A stretch of DNA of 64,000 nt from Phymatolithon calcareum (GCA_977006965.1 OZ345365.1:2170001-2234000); one strand, 5' to 3'; numbered from the stretch's first letter, positions 22,173 to 35,473 are shown. The notes: a model not told the origin generated them from the letters alone. Made by a program: numbers and translations.

Positions 22173-23855
22173 TCTTGGATCACTGCCAATACAGCATCAA
22201 CACGGTATAAGATTTGTTCCGATGGCTGACAGATTTCCCAATTGCGCACCAGTGCCAGAAGACGCTGAAGGCAGTCTGTCGAAAGGTATGAGTGAAATGC
22301 GAATTTCTTGATTTGTGAAACGTCAATTTTATCAGTTAAGCTTAGTACATTGTTCTGAGCCATGCACATAATTTGAAATATGGGCTTCCTGTCGCGCATT
22401 GAGTGGTTTGCAAATGCGCGTTGGCACATGCGTTGTTGCGCAGTGGTATATATTGTTGACATAGACGCATAGAGCGTCGATGCAAGTGGGAGTTAGCACG
22501 AAGTCCTCTGCGTCTCCCCAACTCTGAGGACATGAGCACACTCTAACAATTAGGAATATCAGGTGTCATTGAGGCGAAGAGCATTTATAAAACGTACGTA
22601 GTCCTCGGGTTTGTATTACAATCTTCATGGCGGTAAGGAATTAGGGTCCCAGCACTTGCAGCATACAATTCGGCTTGTGGGCGAGGATATCAACATGACG
22701 ATCGCATGCATCGAGCACGAGCCCACAATTAGGACGAATCGTGCCAGATTCAATTCATGGTTTACTGAAAAAGAAGCAATCAATAGATGAAACTGAGAAA
22801 TAGTGGGATAACACGACAAAGAATGGCTGCCAATACTATAGACAAGGTACTTCACAGACAATATAGCACAAACCTGCATATAAATGAGCGATGGATAAGA
22901 ATACTTAATCGTCCGACAAGCACAATACGAGAACACGGACGCAAAAATAGGCGTTCTGGAAAGAACATACAAGAATGTTCTGCAGCCGTGATAGATGTCG
23001 AAAGAAGAACTGTATGGTGTCAGAGATTCATAAACCATGAGGATCGATTTAAATTGTAACAAAGAATGAAAAAATGGCGTGTACTCCTCACAAATAAATA
23101 CCAGCGATCAGATCGGAAACAGAAGCGTGTGCGTTAGTTTCTACGTCGTTTGCAAAAGCTATAGGGGGCTAGAAGAATAGGTAACCGGAGAACATATACA
23201 TACGAGAGCAACAGCCATGGTTGCACACGCTTTCAGTAGTGCACACTGTGATCAGACAGGGTTTTTGTCTGAGGAAGAACGTGTAGTAACACAAAAGATA
23301 GAAAGCTAATTACCGGCCTACGAACCGACCGCGGAACCGCGCAAGTGCTCACCTACGACCGGTGACGCAGAATTGCCTACCTTGAACTTTGTGTACGCAA
23401 ACGTCTTTTACTCCTTGCTTCATATTCTTCCGCTGCCTGCTACTCAGTACCAGTGTATATAGTATTCTAAATGACCCTATACAGGACCGTTGCCCCTATG
23501 GTCCAATCCCCTTTCGGCCCATCTGATTATAATTATGCATCCAGATGGTCCGGACTCATCACGAGCCGCGACCTCGGACCGCCGTGCACGTCAGGTGCAC
23601 AGAGCGGACATACCCCTAATATTTCACGCACACTGTTCTGCAGACACATGATTGCATGCGGGATGCATTGGATTTAGATTTACTACATGTGAATACTGAA
23701 ACACTAATGTGCTTCAGCATTCACAGGTCCTTCGTGTACACGTACACACTTTGAATTTATTGCAAGGCATGCTTTGAAATAAATTCAGAGTGCGCACACA
23801 AAACTAATCCTGGCCCAATCCCACCTTAACTTCGGCTGCAACACGGGGGGAAAAT
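22173..23855. other. No gene recognised
   Basis: Several frames of 60-145 codons occur but none has a recognisable motif. The longest (22625-23062, minus) is rich in Cys, Ser and hydrophobics and looks like a shadow. A plus-strand basic fragment at 22787-23059 could be transposon-derived. Confidence 0.4.
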
Positions 23856-25571
23856 ATGAACGTTATGGGCGACCGTCCCCTTGCTGCAGCGCAATCAAGC
23901 CAAGTACAAGCCACCGTCCAAACGACGCAGCGACGTACACGGGACCCCGCAGGTGATACAGGTACTCGGTATTCCGCCTCGAACGTAACAGACGATCGCC
24001 ACGCAAATAAACCTGTGCATGAAGCGATGCCAAGTTCCCGTTAAGAAACACCTAGCCCTCAACGATCCGGTGTCACGCTTCCTGCCAGGATGGTAATCTC
24101 TCGAGAAGACTTGCTAGCCGCATTCCAAGATGCAAATGCGAGTTCTGTGACCGTAGACCAACTAAACGGCATCTTGGAGCGTAAAAAAGGCGAACGTCGT
24201 GAAGAAGTACAGCGCGAGAAGGAACAACTTGCAAAAGGGATCAAATTGCTCAAGCAGGTTTCCGATAAAATACATGGAGCTATTGTGCGGTCCGCAATCG
24301 AAGCGCAGACCAGGGACATGTGCTTCACATCCAAAAAGCGCAAAGTTCTCGAGCCCCCGTCCGAAATGGAGCACCTGGACTTGCTGGTGAATCCAGACCT
24401 GGGAATGGAAGAACATCTTGTGTTCTTGTTGCTCGTAACTGTAACTTCATTTGCTATGCGGCACACCCAGTTTGAGGAAAACACAGATCGCGCGTTTCTC
24501 TTTCCCGCCGCTGGAAATAGTAGTTCACATCTGTCGCGTGGATCATCCGGAAGTCGGGATCGCGCTGTGAAGCGCGGAAGATAGTCAGTGCGAATGGATA
24601 AGCGTCGCAGAATGGATCTCACCGGCGACCACAATCCTCTTCTGGAAAATATGGTTTATGCTGTGCAACAAATGCGATCTTCCTTTATGAGCAGACTCAC
24701 GACTGGTCGCAATGAAGCAAGGAAAATATTGTTCAAGGACCTGTTCTTCCTTGTGGAGAAAATTTCAGTGTTCGATTGCGTTGACACAGCGGCTCAGAGA
24801 GGGTTTGAAATCATATTTCACCCGACGGGCGCCCCGTGTGAAGCGGAAGACCCTGCAACCCATCCCTCCGGTGCCTGGAAAATTCCGCTCGCTCAGCGTC
24901 TTGTAGGAACGGATACTGAACAGGAGAAGAGCAGAAAACAGCATGAAAGTATGGAGAAATTTCGAAATCTGCAAGAAGACTTTCCTTTTCTTAGCGTCAC
25001 GCTGAAGTATCGAAAATTTGCAACGAACCCAGAAGATGGCGAGAAGAATTACGTGGGCAATACAATGGAGCTGAGTCTACATAAGGTTGCAGCTGACAGT
25101 CTTCACGCGGCGTACAAGCTCACTGACTTTCAAGATATACTGTCATCATCTGATTTAGCGCTCCGTGGAATTCATGTTCATGCCTTAGGGCTATATGGTC
25201 TTCTTAGTCAATTTTATGGTTTCAGTTTATTCCCTGTAGAGAAGTCGGCGCTTGGACATGTGACGTGGAAGCATCTCTCCGAGTCGACGGCAGGAGCAAG
25301 TGGTGTTCTGGACGCAGCGGTGACAGTTATGCATGGCGGTGGAACGAACGTGGAGACGTACAATGAAGAACGGCCATCTCTGCTCGTTGCGTATCGGAAG
25401 AGTAAGCTGAAGATGACTTGGGATGCATATGTGGAGGAGAGAGATATGCGAGACATGGAAAGTTGCAACTCCGGGGCGCCGATAAGCGATTCTGCGCTCT
25501 TCGTGCGCACCGGGATGGATGATGGTGCAGATGACATGTTAGATTGGCCTGCTTCTGCAGGAGCCGAATGA
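23856..25571 (+). pseudogene. Unrecognised accessory gene of the TNP2-like element
   Basis: One plus-strand frame runs from the ATG at 23856 to the stop at 25569-25571, broken only by TAA at 24042 and TAG at 24582. The N-terminal part is low-complexity (Gln/Thr/Arg-rich). Next is a coiled-coil-like segment (LERKKGERREEVQREKEQ), a KKRKVLEPP stretch that resembles a nuclear localisation signal, a folded-looking region (ARKILFKDLFFLVEKISVFD; LHAAYKLTDFQDILSS) and an acidic C-terminus (TGMDDGADDMLDW). No domain family was recognised. It converges on the transposase gene with about 180 bp between, so I infer it belongs to the same element, perhaps like the DNA-binding second protein of CACTA elements. 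Confidence 0.5.
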
Positions 25572-25752
25572 GTATTTAGTTCATGTTTTTGCGATTTTCG
25601 TTGACTCTTTGAGGGCTGTTAGTTCTAATTTTTAAATTTGTTCAATACTCTTGGGGCCGCTTATGTTTCGAGCTAAGTATACGTCGCACTCTGCTTTAAT
25701 ATGTGATAATCGCAATGCTATATTCCTCTTGTTTCAATTTTCTGCGTGCGGG

Positions 25753-28700
25753 TCACCATTGAAAAGTTAGTCGTGCTTTTGTACTATCCTTGTCGGGGAG
25801 AAAGCCCGATCTTCGTGTGATAGGATAAAATGTGTCTTCCTTTGAGACATGGCCGGTGAGATCTAAACCCTGGCCATGTGAGTGGTGGTCGTGTAGGGCA
25901 ACAACGCGCTGCATAGAGATATCAAGCTCTGCCAACGACAGTTGGCAGGTCCTCGAAATCCTATGCAAGCCCCTTTCTCCGAACGATTCCTTTTCTACAG
26001 GAATACACGGCCGTAACGCAACGAAAAATGTTAAATGTCCATCACTATCTTCAGATGAAAGAAATGCTCTGCATACCAAAGTGTCGGTATACGCATGCGA
26101 TTCGTAAAACATAGGACTGCTTTCGAGGTTTATTGCAAAAGAAAGGGATAGTGAGAACGCAAATGTGCAGTTTTCACAGTTAAAATTTCGATTATATCTC
26201 CCATTTCGAACGAAGAACCTTTGAAGCCTTCGGAGAATAAGCATGATACGGAGTAAGAGCCTTTAATAGTGCAAGCTTTCCATCTCGTCCGAACAAATTT
26301 GTCAATTAGATGGAGAACATCATTGTCGGATCCCATTTCAGTAAGTGCATTAGGATTTGTAGGTGATATCAATGTTTTGGAATTCGCAAGTTTCCAGGTA
26401 AAACGTTGGGAGAATTCCATTAGACGTTTTGAAAGAACGAATTGCTCTTGGTTTTCCATCTCATGGACTATATGCCCATTAATGCATGAAATCACAAACT
26501 CTCTGTTGCGCTCGCTGACCTTCCCATTTGACTGCTGTATTATCTCCCGCCCAGAAAGAAGTCGAAAGCATGCTAGAAGACCAGCATCCTTTTCTTTCGT
26601 GACTAGTGCAGCGGACATAGTAAGACGTCCTTGCCAGTCTCGAAATATGGCATTTTCAACTGCTTGTAGGTGTGAATCTTTCTTATTCGACATTCGGATC
26701 GCCCTCTTTAGTTCTTGATGTGTCTTCTCCAAAGAAAGCTCACCAAATGCGGATACATGTCCGAGCATAGGCATGGTAGACAACACTAGCTCGCGCAACC
26801 GATGGACGTTCGGTTTGTCAACTGTTCTGCGTGCAATAGTACAAGATAGGTGCTCTCGCATTTGTTCCGTCCTTCGACATGGATTACAAGAAGATTCCTC
26901 TAAAGCTAAGGCATCATTGTTGTTCATCGTACAGATGTCCTCCACAAGTGCGATGTGGTTGTCTACTTTCTCTCTCATGTCCAATAATACCCCAATGAGC
27001 TTCAAAATTATTCATGTCTTCTGTACTGTCGCGCTGTACATCCGGTTTAAACCATAGTTCGGCAATGAGACTTGATGCGGAGCGCACAAGAACAATACCA
27101 GCTCTACATTTCTCCGCTGCCGGTCCGATGGGTACTGATGAAGCAACCTTGGACAAAGCATAAGGAGCGACGAAACTCAGAGCATGCAGCTCGGACATAG
27201 TCAATCCGTGAAGCTTTTTCTTGTCGTGATTTACAAGCCGGTTCTGAGTAGACAGTTCACATTTCTGGAGCATCTCGAGCATGGTGCCTTCAAAAATCTC
27301 CCTGTCCTTTGTAGTAGGGAGCATTTTCAGTGCCAGGTTTATGCAGTCCCGAACATGCCCAGTCAGGAGGTGATCGGGCGCTATTAGACACGCTTTGTAC
27401 GGATCTAAAACACAGGGCACAACGGGGACGCCATTGCTCGTCTTTGGAACGAGATGCCTCACATGGAGCATCGCTGAACTCAAATGGTGAAGTGCCAGAT
27501 TAGATCCGTCCGGATTTGCTTTTAGCCCCATCAAGCGACACGTTTCTTTCCCGGGGCTACAATCTCGTACCGCTTGGTGCTGATAGAAGCCACGCTGCAC
27601 TGCTGTACGGGATCCTTGTGTTGTCCTCCCCGTGAAGCGGCTGCCCGCTAGTGCCAACGATTGTCGAACGTACCGGCAAATGTGACAACAGGCACAAGCG
27701 TTGTGGCCCATAACGTCAAGGAACGCGTTTAAGGCCGGTGTATCACCAATGAGTCCCACAAGATCCAGAAAAATTCTTCTTTTCTGCCCATGTGCATCAA
27801 TGTCTGCAAATCCCTTAGTCATCCCTTCTACAATATCTTGTAAAACCATTCGCAGCACAGTGTCGCTCTTAACCCCCGGCGGAGTAAGGCTTATAATTAG
27901 AACATCGTTTGGCGTGCGGTTAGAGATTTCAGGCAGGTTTAAGCAAAGCATATATATTCCATCTCCCGACGCTTCTTTTCCGTCTTGGACGTCAAACCCG
28001 TCCCAGAATAACAAAAAACGATAAACGCAGTAAAGCTCCCCTGTGTCCAACATTCCGAGGCTACTCACTGGCGAAAATCGCTGAGGCCCAGTTTTCTCAT
28101 CTTTCTGCTGTACAAGTATTACATCTCTTACGTATCTGTAATAATGTGGGGAGTTAACAAATGGCCGTCTGCAGTACGGTGTCTAATCGGTCGCAAATTT
28201 CTTTTGTCCGTTTGATTGCATATCGGTATCGACCCCTCCCGGAACCCACAAAATATGAGTGCTCCATTCTTCCATTTCTGTCCAGAACCGACTGAGAAGT
28301 AAAACCCTGGACTGCCTATCTGCATTTGTCAGCAACGTGTAAGTATCCGTTTCACTAACACATGGACACAGTATTGCCACAGTGTCACCTGGTTTGACGA
28401 TAGGTTTTTCCCAGCTTCTCCAGGCTTGTTCCATCTCCAGCCTACGCCGGTCAAGCGCCGCCTTTCGTAGCTTCTTTAGCCGCTTCAAATTTTCTTTTCT
28501 TCTCAAAGCCGCGACAGCATCGTCTTCGACATTCTGGTCATCGCCCTCTACGCAGTCCGGTATATCAGGAACAATTACAGACACAGAATCTGACGGAGAA
28601 GTGTATGTCAAAAAATTAAACAGTGAAACAATGTCCCGATCTCGTGGTGAAAGAGATTGGGATACACTCTCTTCGGCCTCATACGTGAATTTCCGCCTTT

Positions 28701-29818
28701 CGTGGCTCACCATCCATATATGGACCACATTGCCCTTCACTTGTAGATTCACTCCGGGTTGGGATTCTAAACCAAAGCATCGTTGGAAGACTTCGTCTGG
28801 CAAATCTGTGTCGGTTCGTCATTAAAGATATCCGAAGTATATCTCCGGCCTCAGAAGTTACACTTGGAGAAACATTTGGCTCATAAGAATCCACGAAAAT
28901 GCTTCTAGTATATCCATAGAACCATTCACGTGCCGCGATGAGTGGTACGAGATCTATGCAGTCAATAGTAGAAATGCTCGGAATTGCGCTGCTGAGACCA
29001 TTCTCTTTGTGTAATTGCAGGCTTGTGCGGTGGATAGCGTCGAAGACGTGAGGAGTGGCGAAATCTGCTCGCGCATATTCGCTAGGGAGGACAGTTCTCA
29101 CTGAGATAACAGGATTACCGGATGTTAACGTTTGCCTTGAGAGAGCACCTGCTTTTCCCAGGTCGACTGATTCCTGATGCATGAAACTCCGCACAGTAAG
29201 TTTCTGGAAGAGTATTGGTTTTACCGACTTGTATAGAGTGGAGTAATGAGGAAGATAGGACGTTTTAAGTGCCAGAGACATTGAACGTGCAGTCAAAGAT
29301 GCCTCTTCCTTCCAATCCCTAGAGCCATCCTGTATCAATGCTTGAGCGAATAATCTCACAGATTGATACTGCTCTTTTGTCAACCGAAGGGATGCAAAAG
29401 TTCTTAGTAACGCCCATAGCACCCTCCAATTCACAATTGGGGATTCAATATGCTCCGTTTCATTGTTCGTTAAATACACGGCAGCGCGATTGTACTCATT
29501 AGCGGTATCTTGTGTTTCCGTAGAGACCATGGCGTCTAGGAAAGAGATGGATAATGGCGGATCACAGCTCTCTAGACTTATCCTTCGAATTAGTGCCGGA
29601 AGGTCAGATCTGGACTCTTTCTGAACATAAAAATCAGAGGGAATGCTCAGCTGGTCACTCATTCCAAGAGTGGGCGGATTTGAAGACGACGGCACGTCTT
29701 TGCTCGTGTTCGAATCGCCATTGGCCCGCAGCGCATGTAAAGATCGTCCGCTCAGATTTGCCGGTACATTGGGTATGCTTTCAAACCGATGAAGACTGCG
29801 ACGTCTTCGCTTTTTCAT
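25753..29818 (-). pseudogene. TNP2/CACTA-like transposase, lightly damaged
   Basis: A minus-strand gene of about 1,350 codons starting at the ATG at 29818 (MKKRRRRSLHRF, a basic, nuclear-signal-like start). The core at 28068-26914 has FLLFWDGFDVQDG, then GIYMLCLNLP, DVLIISLTPPG, FLDLVGLIGDTPALNAF and a Cys cluster (NACACCHIC). That order of catalytic-Asp and Cys motifs is typical of tnp2-type transposases. The downstream part has MPMLGHVSAFGELSLEKTHQ followed by RAIRMSNKKDSHLQAV. It is interrupted by a TAG at 28183-28185 and frame changes near 28800, 26990 and 26135; short introns cannot be excluded for the frame changes. Assignment to the exact superfamily is from memory of motifs, not a search. 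Confidence 0.72.
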
Positions 29819-30298
29819 TTCTTGTTCGAGCAAGTTGTGATTCCTTGTCACATAATAGGGATGGTAGCCCCATGGGGAATTTCAAAAAGCTATAGTATCT
29901 ATTACGACAATACTCCTGTTCCTATAGGCATGTGAAAAACCAATATTTATCTCATTGCCAGGCACACAGTACATCACATGCCGTCACTGACATTTGCCAA
30001 AATGCTGTTCCCCTTGAGGGTAGCAATGCCTTGTAATCTATATCCACGTTCTTTTCTTTCTGCCGCAAATATATATGGCAACGCATTCTAATGAAAAGTC
30101 ATCGTGATCCATTCTCAACGGTTCAAAGCTACAGCCGCTTCCATTTCGCCTCTGAGTACCCACCAAGCAATCCTGTAACTCCAAGAAGGCATTCATTTCA
30201 TTCGAACTTATTGCCATACAGTTCCAGGGCAGAGTCTTTTTTGCCGATTTAATTGCTGCCCAACTCTTCCTGATACGATTTTCCTACTCTTCGCGGCA

Positions 30299-31407
30299 AT
30301 GGAAAACCATAGACCTCCGTTACCACCTGCTCGCAATCTGGCCAAACGTATCGCGCCGCGCCCCCAGTCTGGTTCCTCCAGAATATCGGGCTCGGCACTC
30401 ACTCGCAGATTTCCTCTCGATTTCATTGCAAACGAATCGCTCAGAGCCTCAGCACTTCGATCCTCTCCCCCTGCTTCCTTCTCCGGTCCTCTTTTATCAA
30501 TGCCAAGTGTAAACCAAGGTATGGACGCTGCGCCGCCTGCGCTTCCACCGCACGTGTCGGATATCGAAGATCTTCGGCGCTCGCACACAGCTTTGATCAA
30601 CCGTGTTCAGCAGCTGTCCGAAGATGTCTACAAAGCGCGTTGCACAGCGCATAAGTTTTATCGTACGAGAGATCGCGACGAGGAAATATCTCGAGATGCC
30701 TACGTTCTACGCCGAATATCGTTTTTTTTGAGTTCCACTGTCTCCAAGGCACTTCTCGGTCCTACCAAAGAACTGTCCAAAATCCCATCCCATCTTTGCC
30801 AGGCCAATTCTGTGCGACAAACAGTTTTTAAATCTAGAACTATCGACTGCTCTCTGCATGAGTTTCGTGTTTTCGCCCTAGAATGCGCGCGAAAATCAGA
30901 TGCTACTTGCGCTTTTTTGCGTCTCAATACTTCGTGCTCAACCTTTCGCCGGCTCGAACTGACAAGCTCCAGATTGTTTTCCCTACGTGCTATGATTTTT
31001 GCGTCGCGCTCAACATTGATTTTGCTACCAGAGAGGCAGGTTTGTACAGCGAAAGAGAGGACAGAAAGAAGGCTATCCGCGCGATCCAGATATTGGGAGT
31101 CGAACAAGTCGAAGAGGCATCCTGCAAGTCTCGAAAAAATCAAAGGCGAGTTTTTCCTGGTATCGGTGCTCCTGAGTCAGACGGCACTGTTCCACGGATG
31201 TGCTTGCTCCAATGTAACGCGACGTGGTCGGAAAACGCATGGGAATCAGGGTTTACACGCAGTATTGCCTCCCCTATTGGCGGGGCAGTGCATAACCTGA
31301 GCTCTCGCTACGGCGAGTCCCCTACTAATGGCGGAAAGATATCTGATATAAATAATATAGATGAGCACACCATGACATTCGCAGTTATTTGGAAGAAGAG
31401 AACTTAG
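30299..31407 (+). pseudogene. Second unrecognised accessory gene, divergent from the transposase
   Basis: An ATG at 30299 opens a plus-strand frame with a Pro/Ser/Arg-rich N-terminus (ENHRPPLPPARNLAKRIAPR), then a helical segment (IEDLRRSHTALINRVQQLSE; YKARCTAHKFYRTRDRDEEI). After about 30715 the coding signal seems to move to the frame covering 30883-31407 (IDFATREAGLYSEREDRKKA). It lies about 480 bp from the transposase start and is transcribed away from it, so the gap may hold a shared promoter. No family recognised; membership in the same element is inferred from position. Confidence 0.4.
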
Positions 31408-32059
31408 GAAACAATGGGTCGCTGTCCACCTGAGCAGTCTTGTCTAGGTAATCTCAGAGCAACTATTCCGGCAGTGGTTCTGCGTGGGCGTCTTCTTACT
31501 ACCACAGTTCAACATGTGTTTTCCTATCGTGAGAGGGGTACATTGTTGGCACAAGAATTAGTTTCCCGTCCTCCCCGTGATGTATTTCCTTCAAACACTT
31601 CTGATCTAAGCTAAATCGTGTGTGTGATGTGTTGGCTTTTATGTTTCTTCAAATTTGTTTTTCCCTCTATACTTGTCGCTGAGACATTCTTTTTTCAAAT
31701 CCAGAAATAAATTAATGCTCAGAGTTTCGGTCCCACAAGATCGAAATAAGGAATGTTGGATTACATTTTCGATGCCATATACAGGCTATACAGCTGGCCA
31801 ATCTACAATTATAGGCGTTTATTCCTTCTTCTCCATCTACAAAAGGCGTCCTTCATCTTCTCGCAGCCGAGTAGACTGAGTTTCGGCGCAGTGAGAGTAG
31901 TGCATTAAGAAATTGCTGCCACTGTGCCCCAGCTCGGCTCTGAGCTGCAAAGGTCACAGCAGTAATCACGAAGTAGGCACGGATACATTTTTTCTCCACA
32001 GGGGTGCGCGGCTTAATGTCAACCTTAGGACCTTAAATTTGTCGTTCTTTCTCTTATGA
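31408..32059. other. No gene recognised
   Basis: Short frames without motifs. I looked for the terminal inverted repeat of the TNP2-like element here and near 23100-23850 and could not identify one by eye. Confidence 0.4.
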
Positions 32060-32565
32060 GAAGAATCCCTGGTAGCTTGATTGCAATAGGAATCTTCCTT
32101 GCTCTGCCTTCTTCTTCCTTTGCCCATACCTTAATTACTGCTTCTCTCCTCCTCTTCTTCGTGACAGATCCGTCCTGTGCTTTCTGAACGTCTTTTCGCA
32201 AGTTTTCATAAATCCTAGAGATATTAAATATACTTCGCCGCTTCCCTTATGTCCTCATCTTTTTCAGAGAACTCTTCCGTTTCTTCAAGGCGCTTTTTAG
32301 ATCTTACCGGGCTTAATGCAAACCATTCCCTTTGATGCAGTCTCCTCATCTTCGTTATTCCCAGTCGCCACGGAACTTGCATTCGGTCCAGGCGATGCTC
32401 GGCATATTTTCCGAAAAAATTCTTGTATACCCTCTGCAGACTCGATTGCCGAGAGCAATCGATTTTTAGTTAACGCATACTCCAAAGTTCGGAATAGTAG
32501 CGACTCTTGATACATATCTCCGGTTTGAATCCTCGAACATTAACTCCAAGCTCAATTGTAAACGG
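32060..32565 (-). pseudogene. LINE-A fragment: reverse transcriptase thumb
   Basis: Read on the minus strand this matches 53800-54290 of the LINE-A copy. It has the VNVRGFKPE-like start near 32550, then LFRTLEYALTKNRLLSAIES, EGIQEFFRKI and the basic C-terminal stretch. Both ends are truncated and frames are shifted. Confidence 0.75.
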
Positions 32566-33331
32566 TCAAGCACACGCCATACACTGCGCCCTACACTATC
32601 GGCCTCAGCGCGTTGGTTGGGCGATCTTAATACACGCACATGATGCAGACATAGCTCGTTCCACTTTCCAAACAACGGTTCAAGAACACGGAGAAGACAT
32701 GCACATTTTTCTATGATGTTTTCCGCAACACGTAGCGCGTGTGAACTCATTCTAATTTAGGATTGTTCGTGGTGTTGGTCGAAGTGCGAAGGACCGTTTA
32801 CTAGTGCTACACGTGAAAGTCCGGTGCTGTATATTCCTTTCCAAATATTTCATCAAGTCCTGACAGACACCCGTGCATTAAGTCTCAATCGTAATTATCT
32901 CGTGCTGATATCATTTGAAAGTGTATATAGCTTTACTACCCTTACGCAAAGCATACAGAATATCATCTTCTAGATTCACTCAGAAAAGCTATATAAGAGT
33001 AGACTGCAGTCTGCCCTCTAAAGAAGGGCAAGTCGGAATTCAGTCAAACCAGTTGTACCTTCGTCACTCTCCACGTCTCTCCTCGTTGCAGGAAGTTCGT
33101 CTAGCGCCTGAGAGGCACTATATGACACTTTCTGATCCAGTGTGCGAGGTACCCTGGTATAAATGCCAGTGGTACCATATCAGCATTCACCGTTTTACTG
33201 TTCGTCCGCGTTCTCAGAACAGCGCGAACTATTTCCCTCGAAATGGGGATATATACTACGATTCAACATCTAGGACAATGTGATAGATCATTCACTGCGT
33301 TGAAGAGCACCTTTGCGGGAAAGAACGTCCT
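32566..33331. other. No gene recognised
   Basis: Frames up to about 120 codons (32915-33283, plus) have no recognisable domain. Confidence 0.4.
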
Positions 33332-33808
33332 TTACTTTGATTTGGCGATCTTAGCTTTCGACATCATTAAAACTTCTAAAATTTTAAAAACGGCCTTGTC
33401 CAAATCACGAAGTCGATTTTTTACGGCGGTTTTGTACTTGACAACATCAATATAAACAGCGTAAAATGTTCCGATTTCGTACATGACGAGCTCGGCATCT
33501 TGTTTCTTGAAGCAATGCTCAGACATCAGGAACGAAAGAATGGGACCTTTCCAGCTCGATGGCAGCTGGAACGCGACAGGGGAATCCCAAGTCCTCATCC
33601 ATTCCCTTGCTTCTTTCAAGTTCCCAATTACGAAGATCTTCGACGACGGTAGATTGCCGACAGGAATGCAATGCATAGGGTCAACCAGCACTGCCTTCGC
33701 GTGGCATAAGTCGAAACGACCCGCCATTCCAGCCTCTGAAAGTGTCTCGGCGTCTTTCTGTGTTTCTCGCAGAGCAACATATACCCCGGCAGGTAATTTT
33801 GGGCGGCG
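33332..33808 (-). pseudogene. Unrecognised ORF fragment
   Basis: An open minus-strand frame of about 159 codons, with the first ATG at 33727; it is open upstream to a TGA near 33810. Composition is coding-like: YVALRETQKDAETLSEAGM, FDLCHAKAVLVDPMHCIPVG, SWKGPILSFLMSEHCFKKQD, ending in a Lys-rich tail. It lies just beyond the 3' end of the deleted methyltransferase element, in the same orientation. I do not recognise it. It could be the C-terminal exon or remnant of another element. Confidence 0.4.
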
Positions 33809-33894
33809 TCAAGGGCACGCCTGTACAGCCACGTGTACGAAAGTAATTGGTAAGGGACTCTGTTATTGAAACATTGTACTACTGCGCTTAATAC

Positions 33895-35385
33895 TACAGT
33901 TATAACACGGATTTCGAGCGATTACGTTTATTAAATTGGATTACGTTTTTCAACGGTAGGAGGAAAAATAAATTAAAATATATGGACTGATTATATACAG
34001 CTCTGGTATTCTAAATCTGAAATCAGAATTCAAATTTAAGCGATATTACAAGAGCTAGAGCGAGATTAGTGTGATTGAAGATTTATTGGCGGAAACGTAA
34101 CTACGAAGAATATCGAAACTAATTTTTTACTGTCATGTGGGATATATGATTGCATCAGGTGCAGCTCTTGATGGCGTATTTTTCAGCTGTAATTATCAGA
34201 CCTTACTTACCGTCCGCCGAGCGATACGCCAGGGAATACAATTGGAACTATTTGGAAATTGCGTGGAAAATATTTCATAATTTTTATACATATTCGAAAA
34301 CCTATTAGTTTTCAGGTTCAAATTGATAAGGAACAGCATTAGCGACAGTACGTTCCGAATAAGGTATGGATGTACACCATAAATTCCGTGCACTATACTC
34401 GAACCAACTTATAGTGTCGTCCAATCTCTATCACCTCCTACTACTATTAAGTTTGGTATGGTGGGCGTGCTCAAATTGATAAGAGAGCCAAGCACTGTTT
34501 TTGTGTCTCTTCTCACTCGATTTACGTTAAGTGGGAATGCACACGTAAGAGTCCTGCATGAGTTCAAACCCTGCCGCCACAAGTATGCGGTGCCAATGGA
34601 AAAATTTTCGCCACGGCACGATCGCGAAGAATGCCCCTCCCGGCTTCAGACCCTCATTGCAAGGTCCACTACCGCTTTCAAATTGTAGTTCGAAATGTCG
34701 GATGGGGGCTCAGTAAAGAAAATATCTTCCGTCGGTGGAGTGTCAGGCTAAGGTACTCCAGTGCGTAGCAGTCTGGCGTCATATTTTAGATGTTAATATG
34801 TTGGCGAGAGAGCTCAGCGGACATTGATGTAATGAAATCTTTCGGAATCGTGGAATAACATGCATCCGGAAGCTGTATGAGCGCATGGGCAGCTGGTATC
34901 CCTTGGACGTCGGCATTTGTGGCGGCCGGTTCCGGAATGATGGCGTGAGCTCCGGTAACAAAGGAGGTGATGTTTGAGATTTTGTCAAAGAGCGCTCCCA
35001 TTTTGCAATATTAATGTTCGCAAGTGCAGGACAAGCTCGCTTGCATACATTAGCCAAAGCCGGAAGTAGATTCGTATCGTTGCCAGCATTAAAATCGATT
35101 TCCTTATCGAACAATGATGTTTTGTACATATTAGCGCGGAAAGTCAGTATCTCAACTGGCCATGGGTCTTCATCGAAAACAGACTCAAATTTTGCGATGT
35201 CTCTCCCAGCCATCTACGCTTTTTCGAACATCTTATTCTGAAGATTTCCTTTGAGAAGCGTATACCGGTTAGACCTAGAATGGTCTTTCAAGCGAGGAAA
35301 CGACGAAACACGGTGATCATCGGCACCCTTGTCCTTGCACTCGACGAATAATTTGGTATACTTCAGGTAGAGAATCGTGCCACTA
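33895..35385 (-). pseudogene. Internally deleted second copy of the ParB-methyltransferase element
   Basis: Reverse-complemented, this matches 44550-45365 (the middle of the gene, from the LFVECKEEG-like segment through FESVFDEDPWPVEILT and LPALANVCKRACPALANI to the GGFELMQD segment). It then jumps to about 46670 and follows the non-coding tail to 47356, ending at the same CGGATTTCGAGCG sequence. So about 1.3 kb holding the end of the methyltransferase and the zinc finger is missing, and the 5' part is truncated near 35385. Frames are shifted throughout. Confidence 0.85.
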
Positions 35386-35473
35386 TTTGGCAGCTCCTTG
35401 GAAATGTTTTGTTTCTGTCTTTAGCATAATTCATTGTAAAAGAATGAAAAATTTAGTGAATTGTATTTTAAAT

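Noticed and set aside
24588-25571. Independent gene starting at 24588
   Set aside because: The first codon there is GTG and the same frame continues upstream past a single TAG to 23856, so it is better seen as the second part of one interrupted gene.
28382-28825. Plus-strand frame opposite the transposase
   Set aside because: Low-complexity Ser/Phe-rich antisense frame over a better-supported minus-strand gene.
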